From: Sipunculus nudus
Lineage: Eukaryota > Annelida > Sipuncula > Golfingiida > Sipunculidae
Assembly (NCBI GenBank): GCA_026874595.1
Contig: CM049311.1
Coordinates: forward strand, 60,888,453-60,952,452
Length of the DNA: 64,000 bases
Reading direction: 5' to 3'
Both the position numbers and the translations under genes were made by a program. The notes beneath the pieces were generated by a model that was not told the origin of the DNA, made no database searches, and worked only from the letters and a program-made list of their open reading frames with translations. Shown piece after piece: positions 24,201-35,199 of the stretch (the stretch's first letter is position 1; each line of letters begins with the position of its first letter).

Positions 24201-27200
24201 TCTTCATCATTAGGTCAAAATGGTAAATTTTCTATTTAGATGAGAGGTCAATTGACATGTTTAATATATAGAAGCAATGGTTCTCTGCTGTACTCAAGTA
24301 ACTTGTCTCTTGTATACTGCCTGTGCTATTGTACCAAATAGCCTCAGCTCCAAGGTACAGGTGAGTATGGGGACTTGTACTGTACTTGTGCCACTGGCAT
24401 ACCTAAGTAACAGGGCGGTACTCTGAGACAGAGTGTACAAGGTTAAGTTGAGGTCATGATCAATAGTTTGATTGGCAGATTGTGAATACCTCAGACATAC
24501 TTGTATCTGTGAAATATGTACCATACTGTACAGCCAGTGTACAGCAGCAAGCCCAGGCTTGATATAATAGCATATACTCAAATTATCCATATGGAAATCA
24601 TATGTTAACTAGACTGGCCCTGAGGAGAGCATAACATACAGTAATGTGATCAAGCACAGGTAGCTTGATAAAGGAGAGCTACTTGTAAATAAAAACATGC
24701 CTGGGCTTATATATACCATATATGACATAGGTAAACAATGTGGAATTGATTTGTGAAGCTCGCACACGGCATTCAGGAGCCAGTGAAGTGGCCTATTGGG
24801 GGATCACCTTGATCAAGCCGAAGTTAATGTGTACTCGCACATAAATACTTATTGTATGTTATAGTGGAGTTGATATATATATAGTTAGATATATATCAGT
24901 GGTGAGGCGCCTGTATGCAAATAAACTAGGAGAGAACTTGTCAGAAATGTCCTGGGTATTTTTTCTCAGAACATTGAAAGAGGGTTGTCTGGTAAAATTT
25001 GAACTTTGGAATTTAAGTTGATAGACTGAAAGTGTTTAAAAGATGTAGTGTAAATGATGTGGAAAGGTTGTCTAAAGCTAGGGTGGTCTGAAACTAGTCT
25101 TAAAGGTGAAGGTTTAGTGTCCACCCAACTTGAAATTAAAGAGAAAGGGGAGGGAGAATATATAAACAAGCTGCATAAGAAGTATGCCATAAAATAAAAG
25201 ATCTTAAGTGTATGTAGAATGGCAGTACAGAGGAGTCACACACAAATGGCACTCTGTCATCTGCCCTCACCTAGGCAAGGTTAGAGGAGCTCATGCTTTA
25301 TACTGTGTACTCTGGGAGAAACAATTACATGCTGGTAGTGCACATTCGACCCAGTCAGATTTTGATAGGCAGATGGGCACATGCGCGTGTGCCATAGACA
25401 AAAGCCCCAGTCAGTAATGGCATGTGTTTGTGTGTCCTCAGATCTATCAACTGTGCATGATTACTGTAAATTACCATATATAGCAAGGGGACACATGGCT
25501 CATGTCCAGGTGTTGCAAGTCCAGGTCCACCACCACCCTTACCAGGATGTAGATTTAGGGCTACTTCTTGCTTATCACTACAGTCTTCACTGACCTTTGG
25601 AATTATTTTATTCAAGAGGGTCGTTCACGGGGCATGTGGTAAAATGCAAATCACAGCAATATCACATTATTGGTGAACTTAGGAGTCAGCTGCATTTGTT
25701 ACACATGACTTCACCTGCCCGACTAGACGGTTTCCTTGACAGACCATCTGCCCCTCCAAGACAAAGCTCACTGTCTTTTTAAGAATAAATTACAACTACA
25801 CCATAGCAGTGACTACTCACCATGTATTCACAGACATGCACAGCCACTTAACTTAGGTCTAATTAGTGAGAGGTTTGTGAGGTAGATGTTTGGGGTGGGA
25901 TTAATTAAGCGAGAACACTTCAGGTGTGTAACTTGTCCCTCTTTTATTTGCTTTGATCCCTTGTTTGCTTAAACACTTTGGATGGACAATACCACATGGT
26001 GTACAGATAGCAACTATTAACTCAAGCTAAGAGTTTAATCCATATAAAAATTATCATCAGTTACTAACGGGGATAATATCCTGCAAATTCAATAACTGCC
26101 CATCACTTGGTCAGACACTGTGTTCCTAAACAAACAGTATATATAATAATTCTGACTTCTCCCTTGTGGGCAAAAACTTAACAATTACTGGTTCTTTATT
26201 TTTAACTGGGAATGTTTTATTTGTTACCATGGGCCCAAGTTTCCAGCTCATACTTGTTTAGTTATGTTGGTATTAATGGCAAATTAGCTTTTGAATGGAA
26301 TGCAGGTTATGCTAGGTGCAGTGCTGACTAAAACTCTCAGCCTTTGTGTCTGTGACAGAGGGTGGGTCACTTTTTTATGCTGCTGTGATGTGTTTAAATT
26401 GGACCATGCTTGTATCAGGGCCCTCAGGGTAGTAGACGGGAAGGACAGGGAGATCTGAACCTCCATGGCTGAGCTGGATAGGCCGGATGCTTATGAATGA
26501 GTTCCCAAAGGGGGTCCACTGTGTGTAGACCAAGCACAGACACTCTGTCCTGGTATCAAGCCGGTTGATATTAAACCCAGCCCAATTACATGAGAATTCC
26601 ATGTGTACCTTCCCTACCTGTTGATTCTGCTATAGGATCACTATTTGATTTCTGTTTACTCACCTAGCACTGACCATTGTACAGTCAAAAAGTAAAGCAA
26701 ATATTGACTTGACCCAGGCCTACACATATATCTTCAAACCCCCTATTGTAGTTTTTATCATGTTCTAAAAAGAGAGTTAAATACACAATATGAAATGGTT
26801 CAGAATTCTATCCCCAACTTTAATTTAGTGTAACCTTGAAAAGCATGGGGTTCTGCAATAAACAAAAAGAAATTTTCAAGACCAAGTAATATTGTCCAAG
26901 ACCCAAGAATTAATAATATTTTAAAACATTGTTTTCTCATCCATAAGAACCATTAACACTTCACCATCAAAGTGTAGTATTGAGTAGGGTGGACAAAAGT
27001 TGAAGCAATACCCCAACCCTGAGTGCCTGAACATTACTCAGCTGGCTTTGTTCAAGGTTCAAAGTTAATGAGCCTGCGGCTGGTACCATGGCATTATATT
27101 GTATAGGCAGTCATTCAGGTCAGACAGGGGAGCTGTTTGGCCTTTGATAGAAGATACCTGTTACATCACAGGTGATCCTGGGAGAGACAGAGCTCAATGG

Positions 27201-29645
27201 CAAAGGTTGCATCATTTTGCTTGAGGCTTAATGTCTTGAGAACTAACTTGACTGTCAGGCATGGGTGTATTCAGATATAATTTAGTTAAATTACTGAGAG
27301 GAAGTCAGGTGGAAACATGTGCTGGAGTGCACCAAAGGAAGGGGGGGGGGGGGAGTTATCAGTTAGTATAGTTTTTTGCCTCCTGTCGCAAAGAATAGCC
27401 CTATGCTGTCACACAGGCCAGAAATTTTCACTGAACTACTAGGTAACATTGATAATTTTATCTGCCTATTTAAAGGTGTGCACCCCAGGTGAGCTGTTGA
27501 GTTTGAGCTCTGTGTGTTTATATTTGGGATTGACCGGGACATCTAGTACAATGAGTACAGGCTTTGCTGGTTGCTGAGTGGTTAGGTATACCTCTAGTAC
27601 GTTGATATGCATACCTTCACTTGGAGTGCAGAAAAAGCTCTCCATCATGGAATGCCAGGGGAATTAGTTGGTCGTGGGAAACCTAGTTCTGATAATATCA
27701 TAGTGTTGAAGTTCACAGCTTGTTATTAAATGAATCATGCTTGGATCACAGTATACTGAATTCATTCACACCATTTATTGTGAAAAGCTAATGTACTTAT
27801 CACATAAATATAGTAGATAGTTTTCCACTGCAGCACATTAGATCCTGTATGTTTCACATAATTAAATGCTATGGATGAGGACAAAATAATTCATATTATA
27901 CAAACATGGTTTTATCCCTTATTCATGGTTCTTTTTTTTTTTCTTTGACAGAATTCAAGTTTGCCCTGTACCCACCATCTATGATCGCAGCAGGTAGCGT
28001 GGCAGCCGCAGCAAATGGTCTGCTGGGCGGAAGCTGGGTGTCAAGCTTTCATCTTCATAATCATTTGCAGAGAATTACATCTATTGATGCAGTAAGTATT
28101 ATCAAAAACTCAAAAGTGAATTTAATTAACTAGAGATTCACAGAAATTCACCTCTGAGCTATACTTACAAAGCCTATTTGTGAGATATGTTATTGTATAC
28201 TAATGAATCTGTGGCTTAGGAATTTTCCCTCAAGTTGATACTATTACAACACCTTTAGAACCTGGGGAAAGAAAACTTAGTGTTTGCTCATAGAAAGATT
28301 AGTGGAAATACCTTTTTGTATACTTAGCTATCAGGTCTTGAGTTATAGAATTCTCTTGAAACCTTAAGAAGACTATTGTGAGATATTCCCCATAGTCCTC
28401 TGGAATGAGCTCACACAAAAATCAACTGGCAAGAGATTTGTTTGCTGGCCTTGGTGTACTTTAGATGGAATGTTTTTCTAATAACAGGGTGGGCCTTGTT
28501 GTGGTAGCTAAAGACTTTGGTCATAAGAACCAAGCCAGTAATTACAACCACCCTTGCACGAAATCGTCTTCTGATATATATTTGTGGATGTAGACATAGG
28601 GTGCCCCTGTAGAGAGAGAAAATGACTGTGTAGGTATTCTGGTGGGGGGTACTGTGGGGGTGTTGATTTTTCCTTTCAACTGCATTGAGCTTAAACCTTT
28701 CCCTGCAGGGGGTCACTTCTCTCATTCCCAGTGAACAAGAGATAGTTCTCTGATATCTGTATAGAAGCCATGTGGCAACAAGCAAAGTGCAGTTCATGGT
28801 GGGCCGGGGTCAGGATATACTTTCTCAGATAACTTGAAACTTGTGACAGTATCTTTAAAAAAATTCATCATGTTCACCATTCATGCCTTGTCTAGTTGTT
28901 ACTCGTATAGAACCCTAGTAAATGGCCACTGAAGTTATTACATATACATGTATCCTCCTGAATGGATAAATTAATAAAATTGACAGATGACATAAACAAT
29001 GGTATTTGGTTCATAGCAATGTATTTTAACATTTCTGTCACAGAATTAAAAAAAATTTTAATCACAAAAGAATCCACAGTGTATGGTCCATTAAATATAA
29101 CTTTCTACCTGTTGCTACTGATATTAGTATAGGTTGTATAGTCTTTGTCTCTGTGTTGGAGGGGGGGGGGACCGGATCTGGGCTTGGCTGTGTGCTGGCA
29201 GGAGGGCTGCTTGATGACTTGCTGTCAGCCCACCTGTTAACCACATGTATGGTTCTTGCAGTAAGGTTGTGGTCATCTTGACATTCAAACGCTGCAGAGA
29301 CTGTAGTTTAGTGTAAATGACATTAATCATGTATAACATGGATCTACCAGGGCTATAATAGTCAATAGGGTAGCTGAGGTTCAGGGATCATGTATATATG
29401 TTTGTGAATTTTTATATTTGAAAGTGTGTTATATTGGTGTTTTACTAAATTTATGTTTTGTCTCATTGCAGGACTGCCTTCGAGCTTGTCATGAGCAGAT
29501 CGAACAAGCACTTCATACAAATTTACCTCAGGCGATGGAGCCCCACAGTGATAGCAATGTACCAACTACCCCAAACTCTCTGTCGGGAAAGTACCCAAAT
29601 GAGCAGCCAACTACACCAACTGATGTTCGGGATATTCATTACTGA
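21092..29645 (+). CDS. Cyclin D (CCND1/2/3-type, cyclin-D2-like), five spliced exons
   Basis: Join 21092-21289, 22625-22840, 23976-24135, 27952-28091 and 29472-29645. This gives 295 residues, close to vertebrate D cyclins (human D1 is 295). D cyclins activate CDK4/6, direct the kinase to Rb-family proteins and drive G1/S entry in the nucleus. Visible landmarks: LxCxE pocket-binding motif at residues 4-8 (LLCAE); hydrophobic patch MRKLV (56-60) with Trp63; kinase-contact Lys112 and Glu141, matching human D1 numbering; YLDRFL in the cyclin box; [10 protein letters not shown] and AAGSV in the second cyclin fold; and TPTDVRD near the C-terminus with Thr286, the position of the human D1 degradation phosphosite. 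All introns are GT-AG. I see no frameshift or missing key residue. It is probably the single invertebrate pro-orthologue of D1-D3; a D2 label would be by similarity only. Confidence 0.97.
21290..22624 (+). other. Cyclin D intron 1
   Basis: A 1335-bp GT-AG intron. The last 200 bp or so are CpG-rich and contain an E-box, CACGTG at 22480-22485, in the context TACGTCACGTGTAC, which also includes an ACGTCA half-CRE. Intron 1 of cyclin D is a plausible enhancer position; that is inference. Confidence 0.7.
22625..22840 (+). CDS. CCND: Cyclin D exon 2
   Basis: Residues 67-138 ([10 protein letters not shown] to SITLEDLT), 216 nt, phase 0 at both ends. The acceptor is TTTTCAG|GTC and the donor ACG|GTAAGT. 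It carries the core of the cyclin box: [32 protein letters not shown] and the YTDNSI segment that leads into the CDK-contact region. Confidence 0.97.
22841..23975 (+). other. Cyclin D intron 2
   Basis: A 1135-bp GT-AG intron. The segment 23226-23700 is less AT-rich than its surroundings and holds a 149-codon minus-strand open frame with no motif I recognise. It may be a repeat. CAGGGGGCGCCAC near 23687-23699 has a CTCF-like core. Confidence 0.6.
23976..24135 (+). CDS. CCND: Cyclin D exon 3
   Basis: Residues 139-191 plus the first base of codon 192, 160 nt. The acceptor is CTTTTTTCAG|GAC and the donor CTAG|GTAAGA. It encodes the end of the first cyclin fold ([13 protein letters not shown] with Glu141) and the start of the second ([21 protein letters not shown]). 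The odd phase (one base carried over) is resolved by exon 4, giving Glu192. Confidence 0.97.
24136..27951 (+). other. Cyclin D intron 3
   Basis: The longest intron, 3816 bp, GT-AG. It has a 13-G run at 27341-27353. Near 27566-27600, GCTGAGTGGTTAGGTATAC resembles a tRNA A box (Leu/Ser type), but no B box follows, so it is at most a SINE relic. No nested gene is seen. Confidence 0.65.
27952..28091 (+). CDS. CCND: Cyclin D exon 4
   Basis: 140 nt completing codon 192 and running to residue 238 ([11 protein letters not shown] to TSIDA). The acceptor has a long T tract ending TTTGACAG and the donor is GCA|GTAAGT. It encodes the second cyclin fold. At 140 nt it is nine bases shorter than the 149 nt I recall for human CCND1 exon 4, a three-residue difference in the variable loop after SVAAAA. 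Confidence 0.96.
28092..29471 (+). other. Cyclin D intron 4
   Basis: A 1380-bp GT-AG intron. If retained, the frame would continue 13 codons and stop at 28131-28133, removing the degron-bearing exon 5. A poly-G run next to CCGGATCTGGG lies near 29160. A 128-codon minus-strand open frame (28411-28797) has no recognisable motif. Confidence 0.65.
29472..29645 (+). CDS. CCND: Cyclin D exon 5, C-terminus and stop
   Basis: Residues 239-295 plus TGA. The acceptor is CATTGCAG|GAC. It begins [14 protein letters not shown], the last helix of the fold, followed by a disordered Ser/Thr/Pro-rich tail. Two Thr-Pro sites are present: Thr271 in VPTTPNS and Thr286 in [11 protein letters not shown]. The second matches the phosphodegron that controls nuclear export and turnover in vertebrate D cyclins. 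The protein ends in HY rather than the acidic end of human D1/D2. Confidence 0.97.
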   Translation, partial: DCLRACHEQIEQALHTNLPQAMEPHSDSNVPTTPNSLSGKYPNEQPTTPTDVRDIHY

Positions 29646-30003
29646 AAAACTGAAAAGAAATCTTTCTGTATTCTCATCATCGTGAACACCGCTGCTGATG
29701 TCCTAAGCCATCGCGTGCCAAAACTGATGGGTATGACCCAAAATATCCCATCTAGCTTTGCATTGGTCAGGCCTGGAGAACTTTAGTTTCGCCACTCAGA
29801 GGACAGGTAGACCATTAGACGCTGTTGGTAGTGTGTTCGGAGCAATCTGCGCCAACATTAGGTTACCCATAACCTGTTATCTACATGACATCGAGCCTTC
29901 CGTGGTGCTCTGTCCAGGTTTTGCATAACCTAGTGTATACCTAGTGTGGACGTAGTGTGGACAGGTGCTTCAAGCAAGCCAGAGGTTAAACTGCCAGTTT
30001 TCA

Positions 30004-30020
30004 CTGCCTGCCGCAGGCAG
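30004..30020 (+). repeat. Short perfect palindrome in the 3' UTR
   Basis: CTGCCTGC, one C, then GCAGGCAG: an 8-bp inverted repeat that would fold into a tight GC-rich hairpin in the message. The preceding CACTGCC also matches the seed complement of miR-34, by recall only. Confidence 0.6.
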
Positions 30021-30183
30021 CCCAGGCTGCAATGCACAAGAACTGATTTGACTGCCATGGTCAGTGGTGGCCATTATAAACGTTTATATCTGTGATGTTC
30101 TTTTATGTCTGTTATTGGTAAGTGTGGCGGCTAAGATTACAAAGAAATGTAAGGGTTAAACTTTGTATTGAATATTTTTGCAG

Positions 30184-30213
30184 TATATATATATCGTATA
30201 TATAAATATAAAT

Positions 30214-30258
<45 letters not shown>
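30184..30258. repeat. (TA)n microsatellite inside the 3' UTR
   Basis: Interrupted then pure TA repeats ending at about 30257. If transcribed, this would be a length-variable self-pairing segment in the cyclin D message. Confidence 0.9.
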
Positions 30259-30260
<2 letters not shown>

Positions 30261-31805
30261 CAGAATAAGATGCCGGTTAAAGACCAAAAGCAGTTATTAG
30301 ATTCGCTGCAAGGAGGTTGGGAGACCGGTGAATGTATTAAAACTTTTTGAAAAGAAAAAAAAAATGGTGCTGATGCATGTATTCCTCAGTAAGGGGAAGT
30401 TGATCTGAACATAAATAGTTCAAGTTGTCTGTGGTACACACAATGTGGAGATATTGTGATATTTTTCTAAGGAAGAAGCCTTTATATTTTGATATGGTAT
30501 GCGTGTGTCTTATTCATTTAAGTTATTAAATGTTGTATGCTTTACTTACTGCAAGATGGATGGAACTCCATGGTATGGAAAAAAATATGGAAATGTGAAC
30601 TAATATGGTAGCAACTGTGTAAAGTACTTCATATTTTGCACATTGGCTACTTAGTTTACTATTTGTACAATTAATTAGTGTAAGGTAGAATTTTAAGCTT
30701 GAACTAAGAAAAACAATATTGCTTTCCATGAACCATAATATTGCTTAAGGATAAAACATGCTTTAACTGTTTATGATATTTTGGCAAGAAGTTCCTCTAT
30801 TTTATACAGTGTGTATGTTCGAGGTATGACAAACTTATATGAAAGGGTAAGGGGGGAACATATCCTCAGCCAGTGAAGATTGTAAATTCTTGTTAGAAGT
30901 ATGTATAAATGTGTGTTGTCTGTAGCTTGTCCCTCACCAGTTTGGTGTAGGACTTGTGTAGGAAAATTCAGAGGAAACTGGAGCATGCTGAAACAAAGCT
31001 ACACCTAGTCAGGGGTTTCTGCATGCTCGTTAAAAAAGACCAAGAACATATTAAGTAGTATGTGATAGCTTTTTTTTATTATATAATTATTTTACTACTG
31101 ATCCATGTATTTATTTTTATTTCAAACACAGAAACCTGTGCAGATACTTTGCACTTGTGAACGTGGAGAGGATAATTTATAAATAGATACCTCTGCTGTG
31201 TTTAATGCAATAGGATGCTAACGGATGGTTTATACATCCATTCATTTCCTACAAGTGGAACCATTTCATACTTTATTAATATTATTATTATATTATTATT
31301 ATTATTGTGTAATATCTCATCCATTTGTTCACTGAGTGAAAGGTAACCATCATAATCAATTTTTTATTTATGATCATACACAAGCTGAAAAGGAGAGTGC
31401 AAGTACTGTAGACAGTTTGTAAGGTTGTTCTGTACAGGATAATACGATTATAATCGTGTTAAGCTGTTCTAGTGTAAAGCCTCGTGGAGCACAAACAATG
31501 CACAAAACAATATAGGAAAGTGAACTTATGATTACCGAGACCATTCTGCTCTTTGGTTGAATAAAATGATCACATGGAGTGAGTTATAAATGTATTTTCA
31601 GCATTTCATTGCCTGAGTAACCTAGATCATCTCTGATCATCTCTATTTGGTGCTGTATAAGCACATGAAACCTTACAAGCGCGTCATTTCATTGTCCTCA
31701 TAGTTAAGATATGGTTGTAAGGTGGTGGGCTCCCGGGGATGGGAGTCCGTGATTTTCGGGTGATACTGTGTTGTACTGAGCATGTACAGGTGTTTTATGA
31801 GGACC

Positions 31806-31811
31806 ATTAAA
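31806..31811 (+). terminator. Likely distal poly(A) signal of cyclin D
   Basis: ATTAAA followed by a T run at 31820 and a GT-rich segment (TTGGTTTGTGG). AATAAA at 31560 is an alternative. Confidence 0.4.
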
Positions 31812-32056
31812 GTCTCGATCTTTTTTCAAAATGCATGTCTTCTTGGTTTGTGGATGACTGGAGTTGTGTGGATGACTGGTGGAAAATGACTAATACCATA
31901 AGACAAAATATTTTGGCTGTGACGCTATTAGAATCCCCTTTTGAATGGGTATCAAGCTACCCACCCCATGAACAAAAGTGAGGTTCCCTTTTAATCCCTG
32001 TCTGTTCATTTTTCTGTCAGCAGGATAACATGAAAACACAGGAAATCTACATTTCA

Positions 32057-32340
32057 AGGAATGCAAGCCTCCACCATGTGGGGGTTCCCTTCTGTGGGAT
32101 GCTTCCAGAAACATTTGAATTCACTGGTTTGGCCCATATTCCCAGTTTCATTTATGTATATATTTTTGAATATTCCTTGATGTTCCAGATCATGTGCTGG
32201 ATTGACACCAATATCTTATTGATTCTTCATCGGCCTATTCCCAAAATGCCTTGAAATATTCATGAGATCCAGTTCATGATTGTGCAAGTTACGTTGTGAA
32301 CAAACACAAAGAGGGCAGAGGTAACTACTAGACTAAAGGC
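32057..32340 (-). mobile_element. Short inverted-repeat element, copy B
   Basis: Reverse-oriented relative of the element at 3753-4080. GGAATGCAAGCCTCCACCAT at 32058 is the reverse complement of the right end of copy A. Further matched blocks include GCCCATATTCCCA and CATGAGATCCA, and ACAAACACAAAGAGG then CTAGACT near the far end. The end equivalent to the left inverted repeat of copy A has decayed. No open frame for a transposase. Confidence 0.6.
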
Positions 32341-34240
32341 CAAAACACACAGGAGCAAGCGTCACATGTGCGTCACACTGGCCAGAAGGCAGCAAAAATG
32401 GTTTCTCTTTATATGACTTATTGATACAAAACACACTGGTGCGAGGGGTTTGCTGTTGGCCATGCAGCAAGTTTCTGCAATGGCTCCCTTAATGGATTTT
32501 GCCGCACGTGTGCCCTGTGCAGATTTCTTGTGAATATGTCTGTTGGAAATCTAGTAAAATGTATTTAATTTACACCCTATTTTTTTATAATGATATATAT
32601 AGTTAAGTATATAAGTAAATTTAACTCATAAAACAACTATACATAGACATGTTTATATTTATTTATTTGATAAGTAAATTACAAGCATATATATTAACAT
32701 AGAAACATACTGTTTTACATATATTAAATCATAATTATTGTCCACTGAGCTATATCATTACTATTTTATTAAATTTATGCTTTACAACGGTATAATTCTT
32801 AGACAAAAATATAAAATGCCACAAAAAAAGTCTTGATATTCCACAGCTACTCCACAAAATTTGCAGCATGCCCCCCCCCCCCCCACCCCACTGTTTGAAA
32901 ATGCCAAGTACCTGCTGCTTCAACTCTTGCCGCCCACTTGCAGCCCCAACAAGTGTGATTTGTGGAGCAGTAGGAAATTGACCATGGAGGGATCCATATT
33001 TATAGGTGAATCCAGTGGACTTCTATTGTCTTGACAAAAGTATATATATAGTGCCATTCTAGAAATTGTCAAACAAAATACTCCTAGATCAAATGTAGGT
33101 AGAAGTAATTGAAGTGTACATCAGGTTTTTATTTCTTTTTTTGGTACCTCATACATGTTTTAAAGTGGGTATCAATTTCAATTTTGTAACTTAAAGTCTG
33201 CGAATAGAAAATACTGGCTTAAACCAAAAATTAGGGCTGGATGATGTCTCTTGCAAAGTTTCTTTCTCTGCATTTGAATGCATGAATTGTAAAAAGTCAG
33301 ATCACCTCACTTCATTTATTGTGGGATTAACACAGACTAAACCAATATAGCACTGATGAAAAAAAAAAAAAAACAAAAAAAACAGCCAAAGTCAGAATTA
33401 AAAATATAATATTACTTCAGAAGTTTGCAGGAAGTGGTGTTAAAAGTTGGGATACAACATCATAAAAAAGGGGCCAGTCGCTGGAGAACTTCCTTGTTTT
33501 TTTACTGTTTCCTGGGAATTGTAATAAAGGATACCAATTGATGAAGACAAACTGCTTGATATACACATAACTGATACTGAGAATCCATTATAATTGATGA
33601 GAAAATTAAGCTTGATAATACTCCCATATTTTCACTTATTATTTTGCAATTGTGCATTTATGGGAGTGGGATGGAGAGCCAGCTATATGCAATGTGGACA
33701 TACAGCTGAACTTCTTGTAGATGTAGTTGGAAAAGGGGAGGGGAAGGGGGGGGGGGGCCTAAATACCAGCTTATGCATGGTATGTTAAATCTACTGACAA
33801 CACTTGAGCCTGCCACCTAAAACAACACTGTTTGAGCTGATTTCAACATATTTAAACAGCGAAGGAATGAACAAATAAGTAAATAAGTTGGTGCCTGTAG
33901 TAAGGTTATGAGTTCTCTGGTTCAAAGGTCATCTCCCCTAGATGCACAAGTACCTTGAATATTATTAGTGCCACCCAATCTCACAGAATGGTTGGGTAGC
34001 CTTTCTGGAAACAATTATCTATAATCTATATCTGTCAAATCACCAGACTAATAGCCATGTTTTTACATAAAGCTAATGAGGTTATGCTCTGAGAGTGCAC
34101 AAACCATAACTTGGTGAAATGTATGCAAATTCTGGTCAAACAAAATTCTTAGTCTTACTAAGTTTCTTAAACTTATGGATTGACTCTGAAATTAGATATA
34201 TCTTACCTGAGAAAAATATAATATATTTACTCCTGCAAAA
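32341..34240. other. Gene-free stretch with homopolymer runs
   Basis: A C-run near 32870, an A-run near 33360 and a G-run near 33748. No gene is recognised on either strand. Confidence 0.45.
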
Positions 34241-34249
34241 ATAGCAAAA

Positions 34250-34647
34250 GGACACCATTAGTACCTTTTCACAGGCACATCTCTATTAATAGCAACTGTA
34301 TATTACGGCTATCCCTCTACTATTGACACCTCTGTTGTGAGTAACTCTATTATGTGCATGCAGCTCTCTAAATTATGGAATCTCTGTTATAAACATGTAT
34401 ACTATGGACACATTATTTATGGACATATTTATTTTGGACACCCCTATTATGGTCGCCTCTCTACTGCAGACACATCACTTTTGGATACCTCTCTATCATG
34501 AGCATCTTTTCAATACAGGCAGATCTCTAACTTGGGCACGTATCTATTAAAGCACCTCCATATTATGGGCACATCTCTATCATGCACACTTGAACTAGTT
34601 AAACTCTCTCCATGTTCAGAAGTGTCTGTTATTCAGAGGTTTCACTG
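34250..34647 (-). mobile_element. Pogo-like MITE remnant with internal degenerate tandem array
   Basis: The right edge reads GAGGTTTCACTG followed by TA at 34648. Its reverse complement, CAGTGAAACCTCTGAATAAC, resembles pogo/Tigger-type termini as I recall them. To its left, variants of CTATTATGGACACATCTCT repeat every 20-25 bp over about 350 bp. The left end could not be located, so this is either a decayed element or a minisatellite seeded by one. Confidence 0.45.
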
Positions 34648-35141
34648 TATTTGATTTTTATTATTTAAAACTGCTTTTGTTGAAAAATGTGCAGAGTGAC
34701 CTACCTGGCACAAACACAGGTAAGCTAAGGTTCCAGATATCATGTAAACAAATTCAGACTGAAGGCCTTAAATTCATAAAATGCTCAGTAAAGTGATAGT
34801 GTGATGGTGGGATAACTGGTACTTGAAGATGTTATAGGACGAGTACATTCATACATTATAAGAGGGAAGTGGCTTGCAGCGAGGCCGCCTTATATGGTGA
34901 CTTTAACTGCAGGGTCAGCTCCACTTTATGTCATTAGGGACAGATATGTTCATTCAGTACAGCTTTTTTTTTATTGACCTAGGCATACACACAAAATATA
35001 CCTGATGTATCTGAGCCAAAAGAGGTAGCATACTCACGAACATATACACAAACACTTGAATTTGCATGCATACACACACACCATATCTGGTCCATCTGCT
35101 CTACCAGTCTGTCTGCCCACTCTCTCTAGCTGTCTCAAACT

Positions 35142-35199
35142 CACACACACACACACACACACCCACCCACCCACCCACCACCACCACCACCACCACCAC
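35142..35199 (+). repeat. Compound (CA)n-(CCCA)n-(CCA)n microsatellite
   Basis: CACACACA grades into CCCACCCACCCA and then CCACCACCACCA. Confidence 0.95.

Larger units (their letters stand above)
29646..31830 (+). other. Cyclin D 3' untranslated region (predicted)
   Basis: Sequence after the stop has no further coding exon. Candidate polyadenylation signals are ATTAAA at 30535, AATAAA at 31560 and ATTAAA at 31806. The last is followed by a T-rich and then GT-rich stretch, favouring an end near 31830 and a UTR of about 2.2 kb. Long, regulated 3' UTRs are usual for D cyclins. It contains an AU-rich segment (ATTTATTTTTATTT near 31110), a (TA)n tract and a short palindrome at 30004. The end is inferred. 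Confidence 0.5.

Noticed and set aside
27560-27640. tRNA-like A box GCTGAGTGGTTAGG in intron 3
   Set aside because: No B box or cloverleaf follows; not a tRNA gene and too little for a SINE call.
28411-28797. 128-codon minus-strand open frame in cyclin D intron 4
   Set aside because: Composition is not protein-like and no motif is visible; consistent with chance.
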